This document shows positions 1-9,814 of a stretch of DNA of 64,000 nt, piece after piece (the first letter of the stretch is position 1; the number at the start of each line of letters is the position of its first letter). The position numbers and the translations under genes are program-made. The stretch is from Hibiscus mutabilis (lineage: Eukaryota > Streptophyta > Magnoliopsida > Malvales > Malvaceae). The notes beneath the pieces are model-generated. The model was given only the letters and a program-made list of their open reading frames with translations, did no database searches and had not been told where the DNA came from. Location of the stretch: contig CM033744.1 in the NCBI GenBank assembly GCA_019671005.1, positions 13,074,128 through 13,138,127 on the forward strand, given 5' to 3'.

Positions 1-1256
1 AGATCATCACTGAACTTTGCTCCTTAACTTATTTTGGTCACTGAACTTTCAAAACGATAAATTTACTCAGTGAATTTTGCTTTCTCGCCTATTTTGGTCA
101 CTCTAAATTATTTTATTAATATTTTAGTATGACTTGACATATTTTATCATTATTAAATATAAAAAATAATTTAAAATAAAAACAAATTATATTTTATTAT
201 TATTAAATTAAAAAAATAATTTAAAATAAAAATCCCAAAACTCAAAACCCCAAACCACTTTCCCACTCACTGACGTCACACACCCATTCGCCATCGTCAC
301 CCACCCATTTGTCGGCGCCGCCCACCAAATTTCCTTCCCACTTTGTGAACTCAGCAATGATGGAGAAAAATAACTCAAAAACTCCAATTGCTAGCATTTG
401 AATGTGAACTAACCTTAGCTTTGTTTGTCTCAAAAAAATTCCCATGGATTATCGGGATTGTTATCTTGGGTATCAAGATGCTGCAGGGAAAAGGAAAAAA
501 GAAACCCCAAATTCATTCAATCAACTATCTTTTTTTCTAGCAAGGAAAATCCTAAAAAAATTAACATTGTGACGAAGAAAGATTGGAACTTACATAGTTC
601 AAGACAGTGGGAAAAGATCGGTACGCTTGTGGAAGAGAGAAACGAGATCAATCGAGGAGGTGTTTAGATGAGCAGAAAATGACAAAAATGACGAGAAATA
701 AATAAAGGGGAATTGCTACCTAGGAAGATTGGCAGAAAGCATGACGGATCTCGAGAAAACGCTGGGATGCGAGCCGAGCAAGCATTTTTTAGAGGAGAAT
801 CTGAGACCCGAACTCCACCCCTTGCTGTTGCCTGCTCGTTTTCTACCTCCATCACTATGGTGGCAACTTGATGAGTGTGGAAGAACTGTAATGGGAACTG
901 TGATTGTATTTGAATTTGGCAACAGTTCGCAGAGTGAGAAGAAAATATGGTGGGTGACGCCGATGAATGAGCGGATGATGCTAGTGAAGGTGAGTATGGT
1001 TTGTGGTTTGAATGTTTGGAGTTTAGGATATTTGGGGTTTGAAGTTTTTATTTTAAATTACTTTGTTATTTAATAATAATGGAATATAATTTATTTTATT
1101 TTTTATTTTTAATAAAAATATGTCAAATTATACCAAAATATTAATAAAATAATTCAGAATGATTAAATTAGGTTAGAAAATAAAATTTATTGAATAAATT
1201 AATCGTTTTAAAAGTTAAGTGACCAAAATAAGTCAAAAAAAGTTCGGTGATGATCT
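1..1256. mobile_element. Long-TIR DNA transposon E1 (non-autonomous, MULE/Pack-type candidate)
   Basis: The first bases (GATCATCACTGAACTTTG...) reappear inverted at 1226-1256. The similarity continues inward for roughly 350 bp on each side (about 1-365 against 905-1256), with mismatches and small gaps. The outer arms carry the word ATTTTGGTCACTGAACTTT, which is common in plant MULE-like non-coding elements. The middle (about 366-904) is richer in G+C than the arms and looks like captured gene sequence. No transposase is visible. The left end may lie just outside the window, so no target-site duplication can be confirmed. The superfamily is inferred from long arms without a transposase. Confidence 0.65.
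420..700 (-). pseudogene. Gene-like spliced fragment inside E1 (unknown origin)
   Basis: On the minus strand this part of E1 looks like pieces of a host transcript. A pyrimidine-rich leader-like stretch (about 700-594) ends at a canonical donor (GTAAGT, complement of 588-593). A 113-bp intron-like segment follows (593-481), ending in TTTTCCCTGCAG. A short exon-like segment (480 to about 414) then runs into another donor-like AAG/GTTAGT. I do not recognise a protein. Short open frames on either strand are unconvincing. This could be a captured 5' UTR/exon pair carried by a Pack-type element, or chance splice-like words in unique DNA. Confidence 0.3.
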
Positions 1257-1682
1257 ATAATATGTGTAATTTACGCTTATAAGGAAGACAAAGATAACAT
1301 CTTTGCTGCCAAAACAGATTAGGAGTTGGAGTGACTAGAACCCGTGATTCGCCCTGTGTCTACCGATGCACCTTGACATTAAGCGAACACTGTTTTGTTC
1401 AACAATTTTCTACATGTTCTTCATGTGTTGTTATGATTTAAGGGTATAAAACCCACTGTTTGAAAAGCCAGGAACCCGAAACTTCATTTTCTTTTTTCCT
1501 CGGTCGTTTGAACAAGGGATCTAATTCAACTTTGGACAAACATTATCTCTCGATTCACTACTAAAATGATCATACGATAACTTCATAGATTACTGTTATG
1601 ATGTTGCATTTATTCCAAAGCAAAACAAAGAAAATCTCAAAATTTAAATCAGAAAGAAGACTCATAATTCATACAAATTTGA
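1257..1682. other. Unassigned spacer between E1 and E2
   Basis: AT-rich DNA with no convincing open frame, RNA gene or repeat. I see nothing to annotate. Confidence 0.5.
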
Positions 1683-2842
1683 GCTACACGAAAGACCATT
1701 AAACTTTAGGATCTGACTCGATTATATCACTGAACTTTAATAAAAGGTTCAATTATAACACTGAACTTTAGTAAAAAGTTTGATTGTACCACTTAACTTT
1801 AATAAATGTTCAATTATATCAGTGGGTTATTACCGAGTTAAGAGAGTGATGATGTGAACCCTGAACCAAAATGACATCATTCTATTATGGTTGCTTTGAT
1901 GCCTCAAATAGCCCAAAACGATGTCATTTTATTAGAAAAAAATTAAGAAAATATTACACTTAAGAGGTTTTAACCAAGTACATTTGGGATGAAAAATTGA
2001 CGCCTAATCACTAGACCAACTTAGAATCTTGTAATAATTCCACCACAAATAATATACATAAATAATATTTTAAAAGTAATATATTTAAATTAATATATAA
2101 GAATATTCGATTTATAATATGAATAGTATTTATAAAATTATATATAAATATTTTTTTATAAAATATTATTTATAATCTTAATAATGTTTATAAAATTAAT
2201 TTTTATATATAATCTCCATAAAAATAATACTTATAAATATTATAAATATATATAAAATAATATATTTATATTATAAATAATCTTTTATTTTTGTAACATA
2301 AATTATAAATAATATTTATAAAATTAATATTTTTATTTTCTATAGAAATAATATATATATATATAATATTGTAGTTTTGTAATATAAATTATAAATAATA
2401 TTAATGTTGAAATTATTATTTATATTATAAATTATAAATAATATTTTATAAATATTTATATTATGAACTAAATGAAATTAAGTTCAACTGCAGTTATATA
2501 TTATTTATGCTGGAATTATTATAAGATTCTAAGTTGGTCTGGTGCTAATTTTTCATTTTAAAGGTTCTTGGTTCAAAACTATTTTAGGGTAATGTTTTCT
2601 TAATTTTTCTCTAATAAAAAGATGTAATTTTTGGCAATGACTATCACAGACATCAAAGCAGATATATCAAAACGAAGTCATTTTGGTATAGGGTCCACGT
2701 CATCACGTCGTTAACTCGTTTAACGATCTAGTGGTATAATTGAACTTTTTAAAGTTCAGTGGTATAATAGTATCATTTTTTAGTTTTGTGGTACAATTGA
2801 GTCAGATCCTAAAATTCAGTGGTATTTCATGTAGTTTACCAT
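1683..2842. mobile_element. Long-TIR DNA transposon E2 with tRNA-like segments in both arms
   Basis: The left arm (from 1683, word TTTAGGATCTGACTCGATT) matches the reverse complement of the right end (2842 inward, word GGATCTGACTCAATTGTA). Pairing continues for about 370-400 bp per arm, with numerous mismatches. The centre (about 2040-2500) is almost pure A+T. Each arm contains a segment resembling the internal Pol III promoter of a tRNA: minus-strand A-box-like 2018-2001 with B-box-like 1975-1964 in the left arm, plus-strand A-box-like 2534-2548 with B-box-like 2570-2580 in the right arm. No transposase is seen. Ends are placed to within a few bases. Confidence 0.6.
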
Positions 2843-3102
2843 TTTTTTCTAATTCAGGTATCCATCACAGAAATAAAAAGATTTCGAGTGTGAGAAAGGA
2901 AAAAAATGAGAATTTATAATTTAGGATTAGAGTTTAAAATTTTATTTTTTAGTATTAAACATATAAAAGAGCACCTAAAAGGGACAGAAGATTTTTTTTC
3001 CTTTTATACAAACATCAAAGATAGGTCAAGATGGCAATAGGAAATGAATCAGAAGTAAAGTCGACTTACAATATCTGTGTGGGTAGGGATGGACCGAGAG
3101 GG

Positions 3103-4116
3103 TGTTGGAAGCAAAAAATAAGTTCTACATCCACTACCTTAGATTCCCACTAAGGATTTCTCAAATCCACTAAGATTTCTTCCCCTTTTGACAAGGCTTA
3201 TGAGGCAACCTTTACAATCTAGACTCAAGTACCAAGTCTAGCATCCAAAGTTTACAACCCAAGCTTTGGGAATCCTCTCAAACAAAAGAAATAAAGCAAA
3301 CAAGAAATCCTCTCTACAAGGTAGATGTTTGCACTCTTTAAGCACTCACCCAAATCCTAAAACACTTGAGCAAATATGACAATTAAAGCTCATAAGTGTT
3401 GTTTATACAAAGAATAGGAATTAAAAGCCCTAAGACAATTTTGGCATCATAATGTTGTTGACAATAGAAGCATTAGTTGTTGCTGAAGCTTGAAGGGTCA
3501 TTTTATAGTCTCAATTGAGTTCCTAGCCGTTGGAGACCATTGAGATTGAATTGGAGCCGTTGGAGGCTTTATTTCCCGCAATAAATGCAGTTCTGGTGCT
3601 GTCCGTATCGGTACGCGTATACCCATATCTGTACAGCAACTAACCATTACTCTCAGAATTGCTAACCATATCGAAACACCTTGAGTCGTATCGGTACGCC
3701 ATGTCGATACGCCTTGGTCTGTTTGGTAAACCGTATCGATACGTATTGGTCTGTTTCGGTACGCCCTGCAATTCAAATAGTAGTTGGGAAATAGCCGTTG
3801 GAGAGGTTGAAAATTGGATCAGTATGCGTACTTGCGTATCGGTACGACCCTACCGTATCGGTATGCTTATGGGCGTATCGGTACAGTTTTTGGTTATTGG
3901 AAAAATACTGTAGCTGAAACCCTTGGACCGTATCGATATGGGGTATATCGTATCGGTACGTCTGTGTTGAAAACGTTAGTTTAGGTACTTTAAAGCATTT
4001 CCAAAACCTCTCAAACTTATTTTTAAGTTGTTTGGATTAAAACCATTTTTAAAATCTTTTCAATTTAGTCCAAAACTATTTTTCAATTGTTATATCAAAA
4101 CATAAATCCTAACAAT
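3103..4116 (-). repeat. 3' LTR of the gag-only element
   Basis: In element orientation the LTR starts TGTTAGG at 4116, straight after the purine tract. It contains the GTAC-rich array at about 3598-3963. It is co-linear with the right LTR from about 3106 on but lacks two blocks, so the outer end is probably deleted. Confidence 0.75.
3598..3963. repeat. Array of near-palindromic CGTATCGGTACG words (array A)
   Basis: Within about 365 bp there are around eight GTAC cores and many variants of CGTATCGGTACG, including the perfect 12-bp palindrome CGTATCGATACG at 3732-3743. The copies are not tandem: spacing and intervening sequence vary. Similar arrays occur in the partner LTR and in chromovirus LTRs elsewhere in the window. 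Confidence 0.8.
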
Positions 4117-4129
4117 CTCCCCTTTTTGA
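4117..4129 (-). other. Polypurine tract of the gag-only element
   Basis: On the minus strand the purine run AAAAAGGGGAGAT directly precedes the TGTTAGG that opens the 3' LTR, as expected for the plus-strand primer of reverse transcription. Confidence 0.7.
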
Positions 4130-4905
4130 TATAATAAAACCAACTTGAAAAATTGTTTTTGAGATTCTCCCCTTAGTAAAAATAAAAATTGAATAAGAGA
4201 TTAAATGTTGAAAATTTTATAAGCTCCCCATTATTCATTTGAAAATTTGATTTTTTCAAAACATTCTCCCCTTTTTGTTATATAAAAAATAGTTCAAACT
4301 TTAAAGACCAATAACAATGGAGAAAAAAATTTGACAAAATGAGTTTTGTTTTAAAATTGGCTCCCCCTTACTCAAGCATCATTCAAATGTTAGTCCAACA
4401 TGCATGATAAACTAGTTGAATTAAATAAATAAATCAAATTAAAATAAACAAAATTCAACTAATTTTTACCATACTTGAACCAAAGAGAGGATGCGAAGCC
4501 TTCATTCTTCAAGTGTTCATCCTTGTGTGCGTAGAGCTCCCCTTCAATTTCATCACTTGTTGATTAAGGCTCCATCACACCTACAAAAGACAATAATTTG
4601 ATTTTTGGTATCTAAATTGCTTTGGACCCATAGGCATTAGTAGCACATAATTTAGTCCCCTTAGGAATCCAATTTTCAATTTCATCATTTTTAGTTGAAG
4701 TAATTAGTCCTTTTGGGACCCAAATACTTCTAAAAACCTTTCCATTCAAAAATCTAGGGGCACTAGATTGTCTTTGATAAAAATTTGATTTTCCCAAAAT
4801 TGTTTTTCTTTTCAAGCTCTTTAGAAATCAAATCTTTTTCTTTCTTAAGGTCATTTACTTCCTTTTGATGATATTTTTCTAAATTTTGAAGCAAATTTTG
4901 TAAAT

Positions 4906-5929
4906 TTAAGACTTTAAGTTCAAAATCTTTGATTTTGCTTCAAATTCCAAATTGGTTTTCACAAGCAAATCATTTTCATTTTTTAATTTAGAAATTAACT
5001 TTTTGTTTTTAGAAAATGAGGCTTTGAATTCAAAAACCAATTTGTCATAGGCATCTTGCAACTCATCAAAAGTATAAGAATTTGAAATAGATGAGTTAGA
5101 AGCTACATCTCCCTCTTGGAGGGCCATCATGCATAGGTGGGCTACTTCATCTTCATCGGTGGAGTCTTCATCACTCCAAGTAGCCATATATACTTTCTTT
5201 GATGATGATCCCTTTTTGTTGAAGCGAGGGCAATCAGATTTGGTATGCCTCGTCTTCTTGTATTTCGAGTACTTGGGGGAATCCACCATCTTCTTCTTCG
5301 ATTCATGCTTGGATTCTTCTTTGTTGCTCTTCATGAATCGGGCCAATTCCTTAAAGAGATAGACCATCTCTTTATCTTCACTTTCCTCTTCACTTGATTC
5401 TACTTGTTGGCTTAGGGATGATTGTAGAGTAATAATGTTGACATCAACTCCTTGCTCTTTGATTATCTTCTCATTCTCCCTCTTCAAGGGTAGAGACATC
5501 ATCTCATGGGTGAGAAGAGACCCTACGAGCTCTTCAATCTTGAGCTTTTTCAAGTCTTTTAACTTCAATAATGGACGTCTTCTTGCTCTCCCATGATTCA
5601 AGAAGTGAATAAATTAACTTTCGAACGAGCTTTTCTTCTAAAATATCTTCTCTAAGACTTTTGAGTTGATTGACGATTGTAAAGAACCGTTCGAACATGC
5701 TCTTGATGTCTTCATATGAGTTTATCTTGAAGTTTCCGTATTCGAGGTTGAGTAGACCAATATTTGTCTCATTCACCTCGTTTGTCCCTTCATGGATTGC
5801 TTCAAGTTTGTCCCATAACTCCTTGGCACTCTCACAAGAAGATACTTTCGTATACTCTTCTGGGCTCAACACACAAAATAGAATATACAAAGCCTTGTAA
5901 TTGAGCTTCATCTTCTTGCGATCTTCCAC
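4906..5929 (-). pseudogene. Degenerate copia-type gag (UBN2-like) with a mutated zinc knuckle
   Basis: Two overlapping minus-strand frames form one broken gag. The upstream one (5929-5534) has the helical UBN2-type capsid pattern, with words such as SAKELWDKLEAIHEG, LLNLEYGNFK and SMFERFFTIVNQLKSL. The second (5601-4906) continues with a lysine/serine-rich linker. It then shows what should be a CX2CX4HX4C nucleic-acid-binding knuckle, here KYSKYKKTRHTKSDC, in which the first two cysteines are tyrosine. Gag normally forms the cytoplasmic particle that packages the element's RNA. A frameshift at about 5534-5601 and the lost cysteines make this copy non-functional. Family assignment is confident from the pattern. 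Confidence 0.75.
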
Positions 5930-6166
5930 GTTTCACTTCGCCTTGCTCCGAGTTGGCATGAACGACCCATTTCTAACTATGTCCCAAAGATGGTAGTCTT
6001 TGCTCTTCATGAAGAACATCATTTTATGCTTCCAACAAGTATAGTGATCACCGTTGAAGAATGACGGTTTGTCGATGGATAACACCATGGAAGTCGGTTG
6101 ACTTATTTATTGGTCGAGCTTGTCAGATTGCCTCAATAGATGGTTAAACCTTCTCAATTGAGCCTC

Positions 6167-6178
6167 GCTCTAATACCA
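6167..6178 (-). other. Primer binding site (tRNA-iMet type)
   Basis: The minus strand reads TGGTATTAGAGC two bases inside the 5' LTR. It differs by one base from the usual plant copia primer site TGGTATCAGAGC, which pairs with initiator tRNA-Met. Confidence 0.75.
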
Positions 6179-6180
6179 AT

Positions 6181-7233
6181 TGTTGAGCTCGAATTCTTTC
6201 AACCGATATACTTGCCAAGTGGTAGAGAAGTTGATTTTTGGGTATATGTGGTGGAAGCAAAAAATAAGATAATAAACACAAGTATTTATAGTGGTTCAAG
6301 CTTCTAACAAGCTCTACATCCACTACCTTAGCTTCCCACAAAGGATTTCCCAAATCCACTAAGATTTCTTCCCCTTTTGACAAGGCTTAGGAGGCAACCT
6401 TTACAACCTAAACTCAATTACCAAGTCTAGCATCCAAAGCTTACAACCCAAGCTTTGGGAATCCTCTCAAACAAAAGAAAGAAAGTAAACAAGAAATCCT
6501 TTCTACAAGGTAGATGTTTGCACTCTTTAAGCACTCACCCAAATCCTAAAACACTTGAGCAAATGTGACAATTAAAGCTCACAAGTGTTGTCTATACAAA
6601 GAATATGAATTAAACGCCCTAAGACAATTTTGGCATCAAATGTTGTTGACAATAGAAGCATTAGTTGTTGCTGAAGCTTGAATGGTCCTTTTATAGTCCC
6701 AATTGAGTTCCTAGCCGTTGGAGACCGTTGAGATTGAATTGGAGCCATTGGAGGCTTTATTTCCCACAATAAATGCATTTATGGTGTTGTTCGTATCGAT
6801 ACGCGTGTACCCGTATCAGTACAGTAATTAGCCGTTACTCTCAGAATTGCTAACCGTATTAAAACACCTTGAGCCGTATCGGTACGCCATGTCGATACGA
6901 CTTGGTCTGTTTGGTAAACCGTATCAGTACGCATTGGTCTATTTCGGTATGCCCTGCAATTCAAATAGCCGTTGGGAGGTTGAAAACTAGATCTGTATGC
7001 GTACTTGCATATCGGTACAACCCTACCCGTATCGGTACGCCTAGAGGCGTACTGGTACGGTTTTTGGTTACTGGAAAAATACTGTAGCTGAAACCCTTGG
7101 ACCGTATCGATAAGGGGTATACCGTATCGGTACGCCTGTGTTGAAAATGTTAGTTTAACAATTTTAAACATTTAAAACATTTCCAAAACCTCTCAAAAAC
7201 TTCTCAAACTTATTTTCAAGTTGTTTGGACTTA
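6181..7233 (-). repeat. 5' LTR of the gag-only element (outer end truncated)
   Basis: Begins TGTTGAGCTCG on the plus strand (LTR end in element orientation). It contains two blocks missing from the left LTR. Similarity to the left LTR stops at about 7233, in AAGTTGTTTGGACT, so about 90 bp of the LTR start are gone. Confidence 0.75.
6789..7133. repeat. Array of near-palindromic CGTATCGGTACG words (array B)
   Basis: Counterpart of array A in the other LTR, with about ten GTAC cores in about 345 bp and the perfect palindrome CGTATCGATACG at 6792-6803. Individual words differ from array A at several positions, so the two copies have diverged while the words stay recognisable. Confidence 0.8.
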
Positions 7234-7485
7234 AAGTTATGTGCTTGTCCCTGTGCGTGGTTCCGATGAGAATGAACAACTATGAGATATGGTATATTCT
7301 CTCACAATATAGGGGTCTTGGATGCCTTAAAACTTACTTATTAGATTGTGGTGCTAACTTTGAGGATGTTTCTCATATATTTCAAGAAAGGCTAGATTGA
7401 CATGTCGTGCCTTAGCTTCTGTGAGGGTGTCCCGATTTAACGCACACCCAGGTAAACAAAGCAATGAAGGCCGCCAACTCTGAGT

Positions 7486-7855
7486 TATACTAAGATTAAT
7501 ACAAATGGTGCTCGACAACCAAATACAAGATTCTCAATTTGTGGTGGCGTGGGGAAAGATGCTGATGGTGCTTGGTGTTTCGGATTTTCAAAAGCTATTG
7601 GCGTCTGTTCTGCACTAGAAGTAGAATTATGGGGTGTTTATGAAGGGATGGAGTGAAGGCATCATTGAAATTGATAACAAGGAAATTTTCAAGATCCTGG
7701 AACACGATGTTGCCGCATTTGGTTGAGATGATTCTATTTGCAGAGACATCAATAAACTGGCTGATGCATTGACAAAGATGGTTATCATTTGCTTCATGAA
7801 CCTACTGCTCAAATCCGGGATTTAATGCTTCAGGACTGTGCCCATTCTCAAATAC
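7486..7855 (+). pseudogene. LINE-type RNase H-like (RVT_3) remnant
   Basis: Translation from about 7489 gives KINTNGARQ, then VGKDADGAWCFGFSKAIG and VCSALEVELWGVYEGME before a stop. This is the start of the RNase H-like domain common in plant non-LTR retrotransposons, with the first acidic position (normally D in NTDG) replaced by N. Further on, in another frame, the words ADAL-TK and RDLMLQDC resemble the domain's C-terminal helix. Stops and frameshifts make it a relic. It abuts the broken right LTR of the gag-only element, which may have inserted into or recombined with an older LINE. Confidence 0.6.
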
Positions 7856-7860
7856 GTAAA

Positions 7861-8350
7861 AGCTAGTTGTGATCTTCTTCATTCAAAAAAAATATAAACA
7901 AGGCGTTAAGATTTAGATGTTTATTTATTTTTTAACTCAACAAAGTGAAAAATTACAATTAAACACTAAAAAAATTAGTTTATCATAAACCTTGTCGCAA
8001 TAAGTTGATATCATAGGTCATCAGATTAATCCCAGGAAAAATACATTGTGATCTTTTTTTGTTTTAAAATGTAAAAAAAATAAAAAAAATAAAAGTAGAA
8101 ATAGGGGTGGAAAAAATAGGTAAAGAAGTTGGCTTAGTCGTACAAATACAAACATTGGCCTTTTGGAGTAGTGTGTCACTTGTTAAGTAATTTGGGTGTT
8201 GGTTAGACAGATTGAATGATGGGTAACATTGCTATTGTCCCCAACAACTCTGCATCAATCAATCATTTAAAGATGTTTTGAGATATGGTTGGTTACCTAA
8301 TTTTTCTCAATCTCCATTAAAAATATTAGAATAATAATTATTTTAAAATG
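7861..8350. other. Unassigned AT-rich spacer
   Basis: Low-complexity A/T runs with no supported gene, RNA or repeat. Confidence 0.5.
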
Positions 8351-9089
8351 AGAAAAGTTCATAAATGGTCACTAAGCTATGCTTTAATGTTTATTTTGAT
8401 CACCAAACTTTCAGTTGTTACAAAATGATCACTAAACAATGGATTTTGTTACAAAACGGTCACTGAGTCTTAACTGTCGTAAAGTGGGGTGACGTGACAG
8501 TTTGTGTAAAATTGTTTAACAGCTCCATATTTATACATTTGATTTATTTAGTTTTAATTCAAAAAAATAATAAATTTAGGCTCATTATTTACAAATTCTA
8601 TCAATTTACTCCTATTTTTATTAGAAATAAATTGTCATTTTTATTATAAATAATTTAATATTTTTATTGGAGTAAAAATTTTTAAATTATAGAATTTTGT
8701 AAATAAAAAATAGTAGGACTAAAAAAATAACGATAAAAATATTATATTATTAAATTAATATTAAATTATTAATTTGGTCACCATCTAGTTGAAGTAAAAA
8801 TTATTAAATTATTTCTAATAAAAATATGGCTAAATTGATAAAATTTGTAAATATTGAGTTTAAATTTATTGATTTTTTGAAGTAGGACCGAATTGATTAA
8901 ATATATAAATATGGAGGACAATTTGTATTATTAAACAATTTTATCCAAATTGCCATGTCACCCCTTAGGACTCAATCACCATTTTGTAACAAAATCAATA
9001 GTTTAGTGACCATTTTGTAATAATTAAAAGTTTAGTGACCAAAATGAACATTAAGGAATAATTTAGTGACCATTTATGAAATTTACCCT
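8351..9089. mobile_element. Long-TIR DNA transposon E3 upstream of XPO1
   Basis: The left end (TCATAAATGGTCACTAAGC) is mirrored by the right end (TTAGTGACCATTTATGA). Pairing continues inward for about 300 bp per arm, for example GGTGACGTGACAG against CCATGTCACCCC. Only an AT-rich loop separates the arms. There is no coding capacity. The element ends about 725 bp before the XPO1 start codon, so it may contribute to the upstream regulatory region. This looks like a non-autonomous MULE/MITE, but no duplication could be assigned. Confidence 0.65.
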
Positions 9090-9540
9090 TTTTAAAATTT
9101 GTTTCATGTTTTGAGTTTTTAATTGTAATTTTTAATTCTTAATATTTTTTGGAACTTAATCATAAATTTTGAATTCCTATAGAATGGAAATAGTAATATA
9201 ATTTCAAAATGAATTATTTTATTAAAAAAGCATACCATATTATTATTTGCTTAAAATGCCATATTATTATTTTACTTCTAAATCATTTATATTTTTCCAC
9301 AAAATTAAGGAAAGATGGAACCATTCACTTTGGTCTTCACTGCACTCCCGCTTTTCTAAATTTTAGGGTCCCAAAATCTCTCACAAAAATCAAAACTAAA
9401 ATATAAAATAAATAAATAAATAAAAAAGAGGATTTCAAACTGTATTCCAAGCTCCGTCCGCCTTACTCCCTCTTTCTTTACGCTCTGCTTCAATTTTAAG
9501 CTATCTTTCTTTCTTTCATTTTTGGATAAAAAATAATCAC

Positions 9541-9814
9541 CCCCTCTCATTTATATATATATATATATATAAAAGAAAATTTATTTTTCTCTACGATTAT
9601 TTATTTTTCAAAAAAGCCTCCTCTCCTCTTCTTTCTTTCTAGAAGATCCTCTACTTTCCCTTTTTGTTTCTACTCTTTTTATACTTGTCATTTTAGGGTT
9701 TGGCTTGGTACAGTTCCAGGGTTTTCGTTTTCACTTCCATTTTTAGTGGACTCGATCTTGTGTTGGATTTTCATTTTCTTGTGTGGGTGATAACAGAGCT
9801 GAATTGTTTTAGAT
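9541..9814 (+). promoter_or_regulatory. XPO1 core promoter / 5' UTR region
   Basis: A (TA)n run followed by AAAAG (about 9551-9575) can serve as a TATA element. A pyrimidine patch follows (about 9610-9660), typical of plant core promoters. A telo-box TAGGGTTT lies at 9694-9701, with a further AGGGTTTT at about 9718. Telo-boxes are frequent in promoters of plant housekeeping and translation genes. The presumed leader runs to the ATG at 9815. The transcription start was not determined. Confidence 0.5.

Larger units (their letters stand above)
3103..7233 (-). mobile_element. Non-autonomous gag-only copia-type LTR retrotransposon (TR-GAG-like)
   Basis: Two long direct repeats (3103-4116 and 6181-7233) flank about 2.06 kb of internal DNA that encodes only a degenerate gag on the minus strand. 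Next to the right LTR is a tRNA-iMet-type primer site (minus TGGTATTAGAGC). Next to the left LTR is a purine tract (minus AAAAAGGGGAGA), so the element reads right to left. No protease, integrase, reverse transcriptase or RNase H is found, and the space is too short for them. This is the layout described for TR-GAG elements. Both outer ends are damaged: the left LTR lacks about 65 bp and 44 bp blocks present in the right LTR, and the right LTR is cut at about 7233. No target-site duplication is visible. Confidence 0.8.

Noticed and set aside
9209..9550. Short overlapping open frames just upstream of XPO1
   Set aside because: Low-complexity AT-rich sequence without family resemblance, lying in the promoter region; no support as genes.
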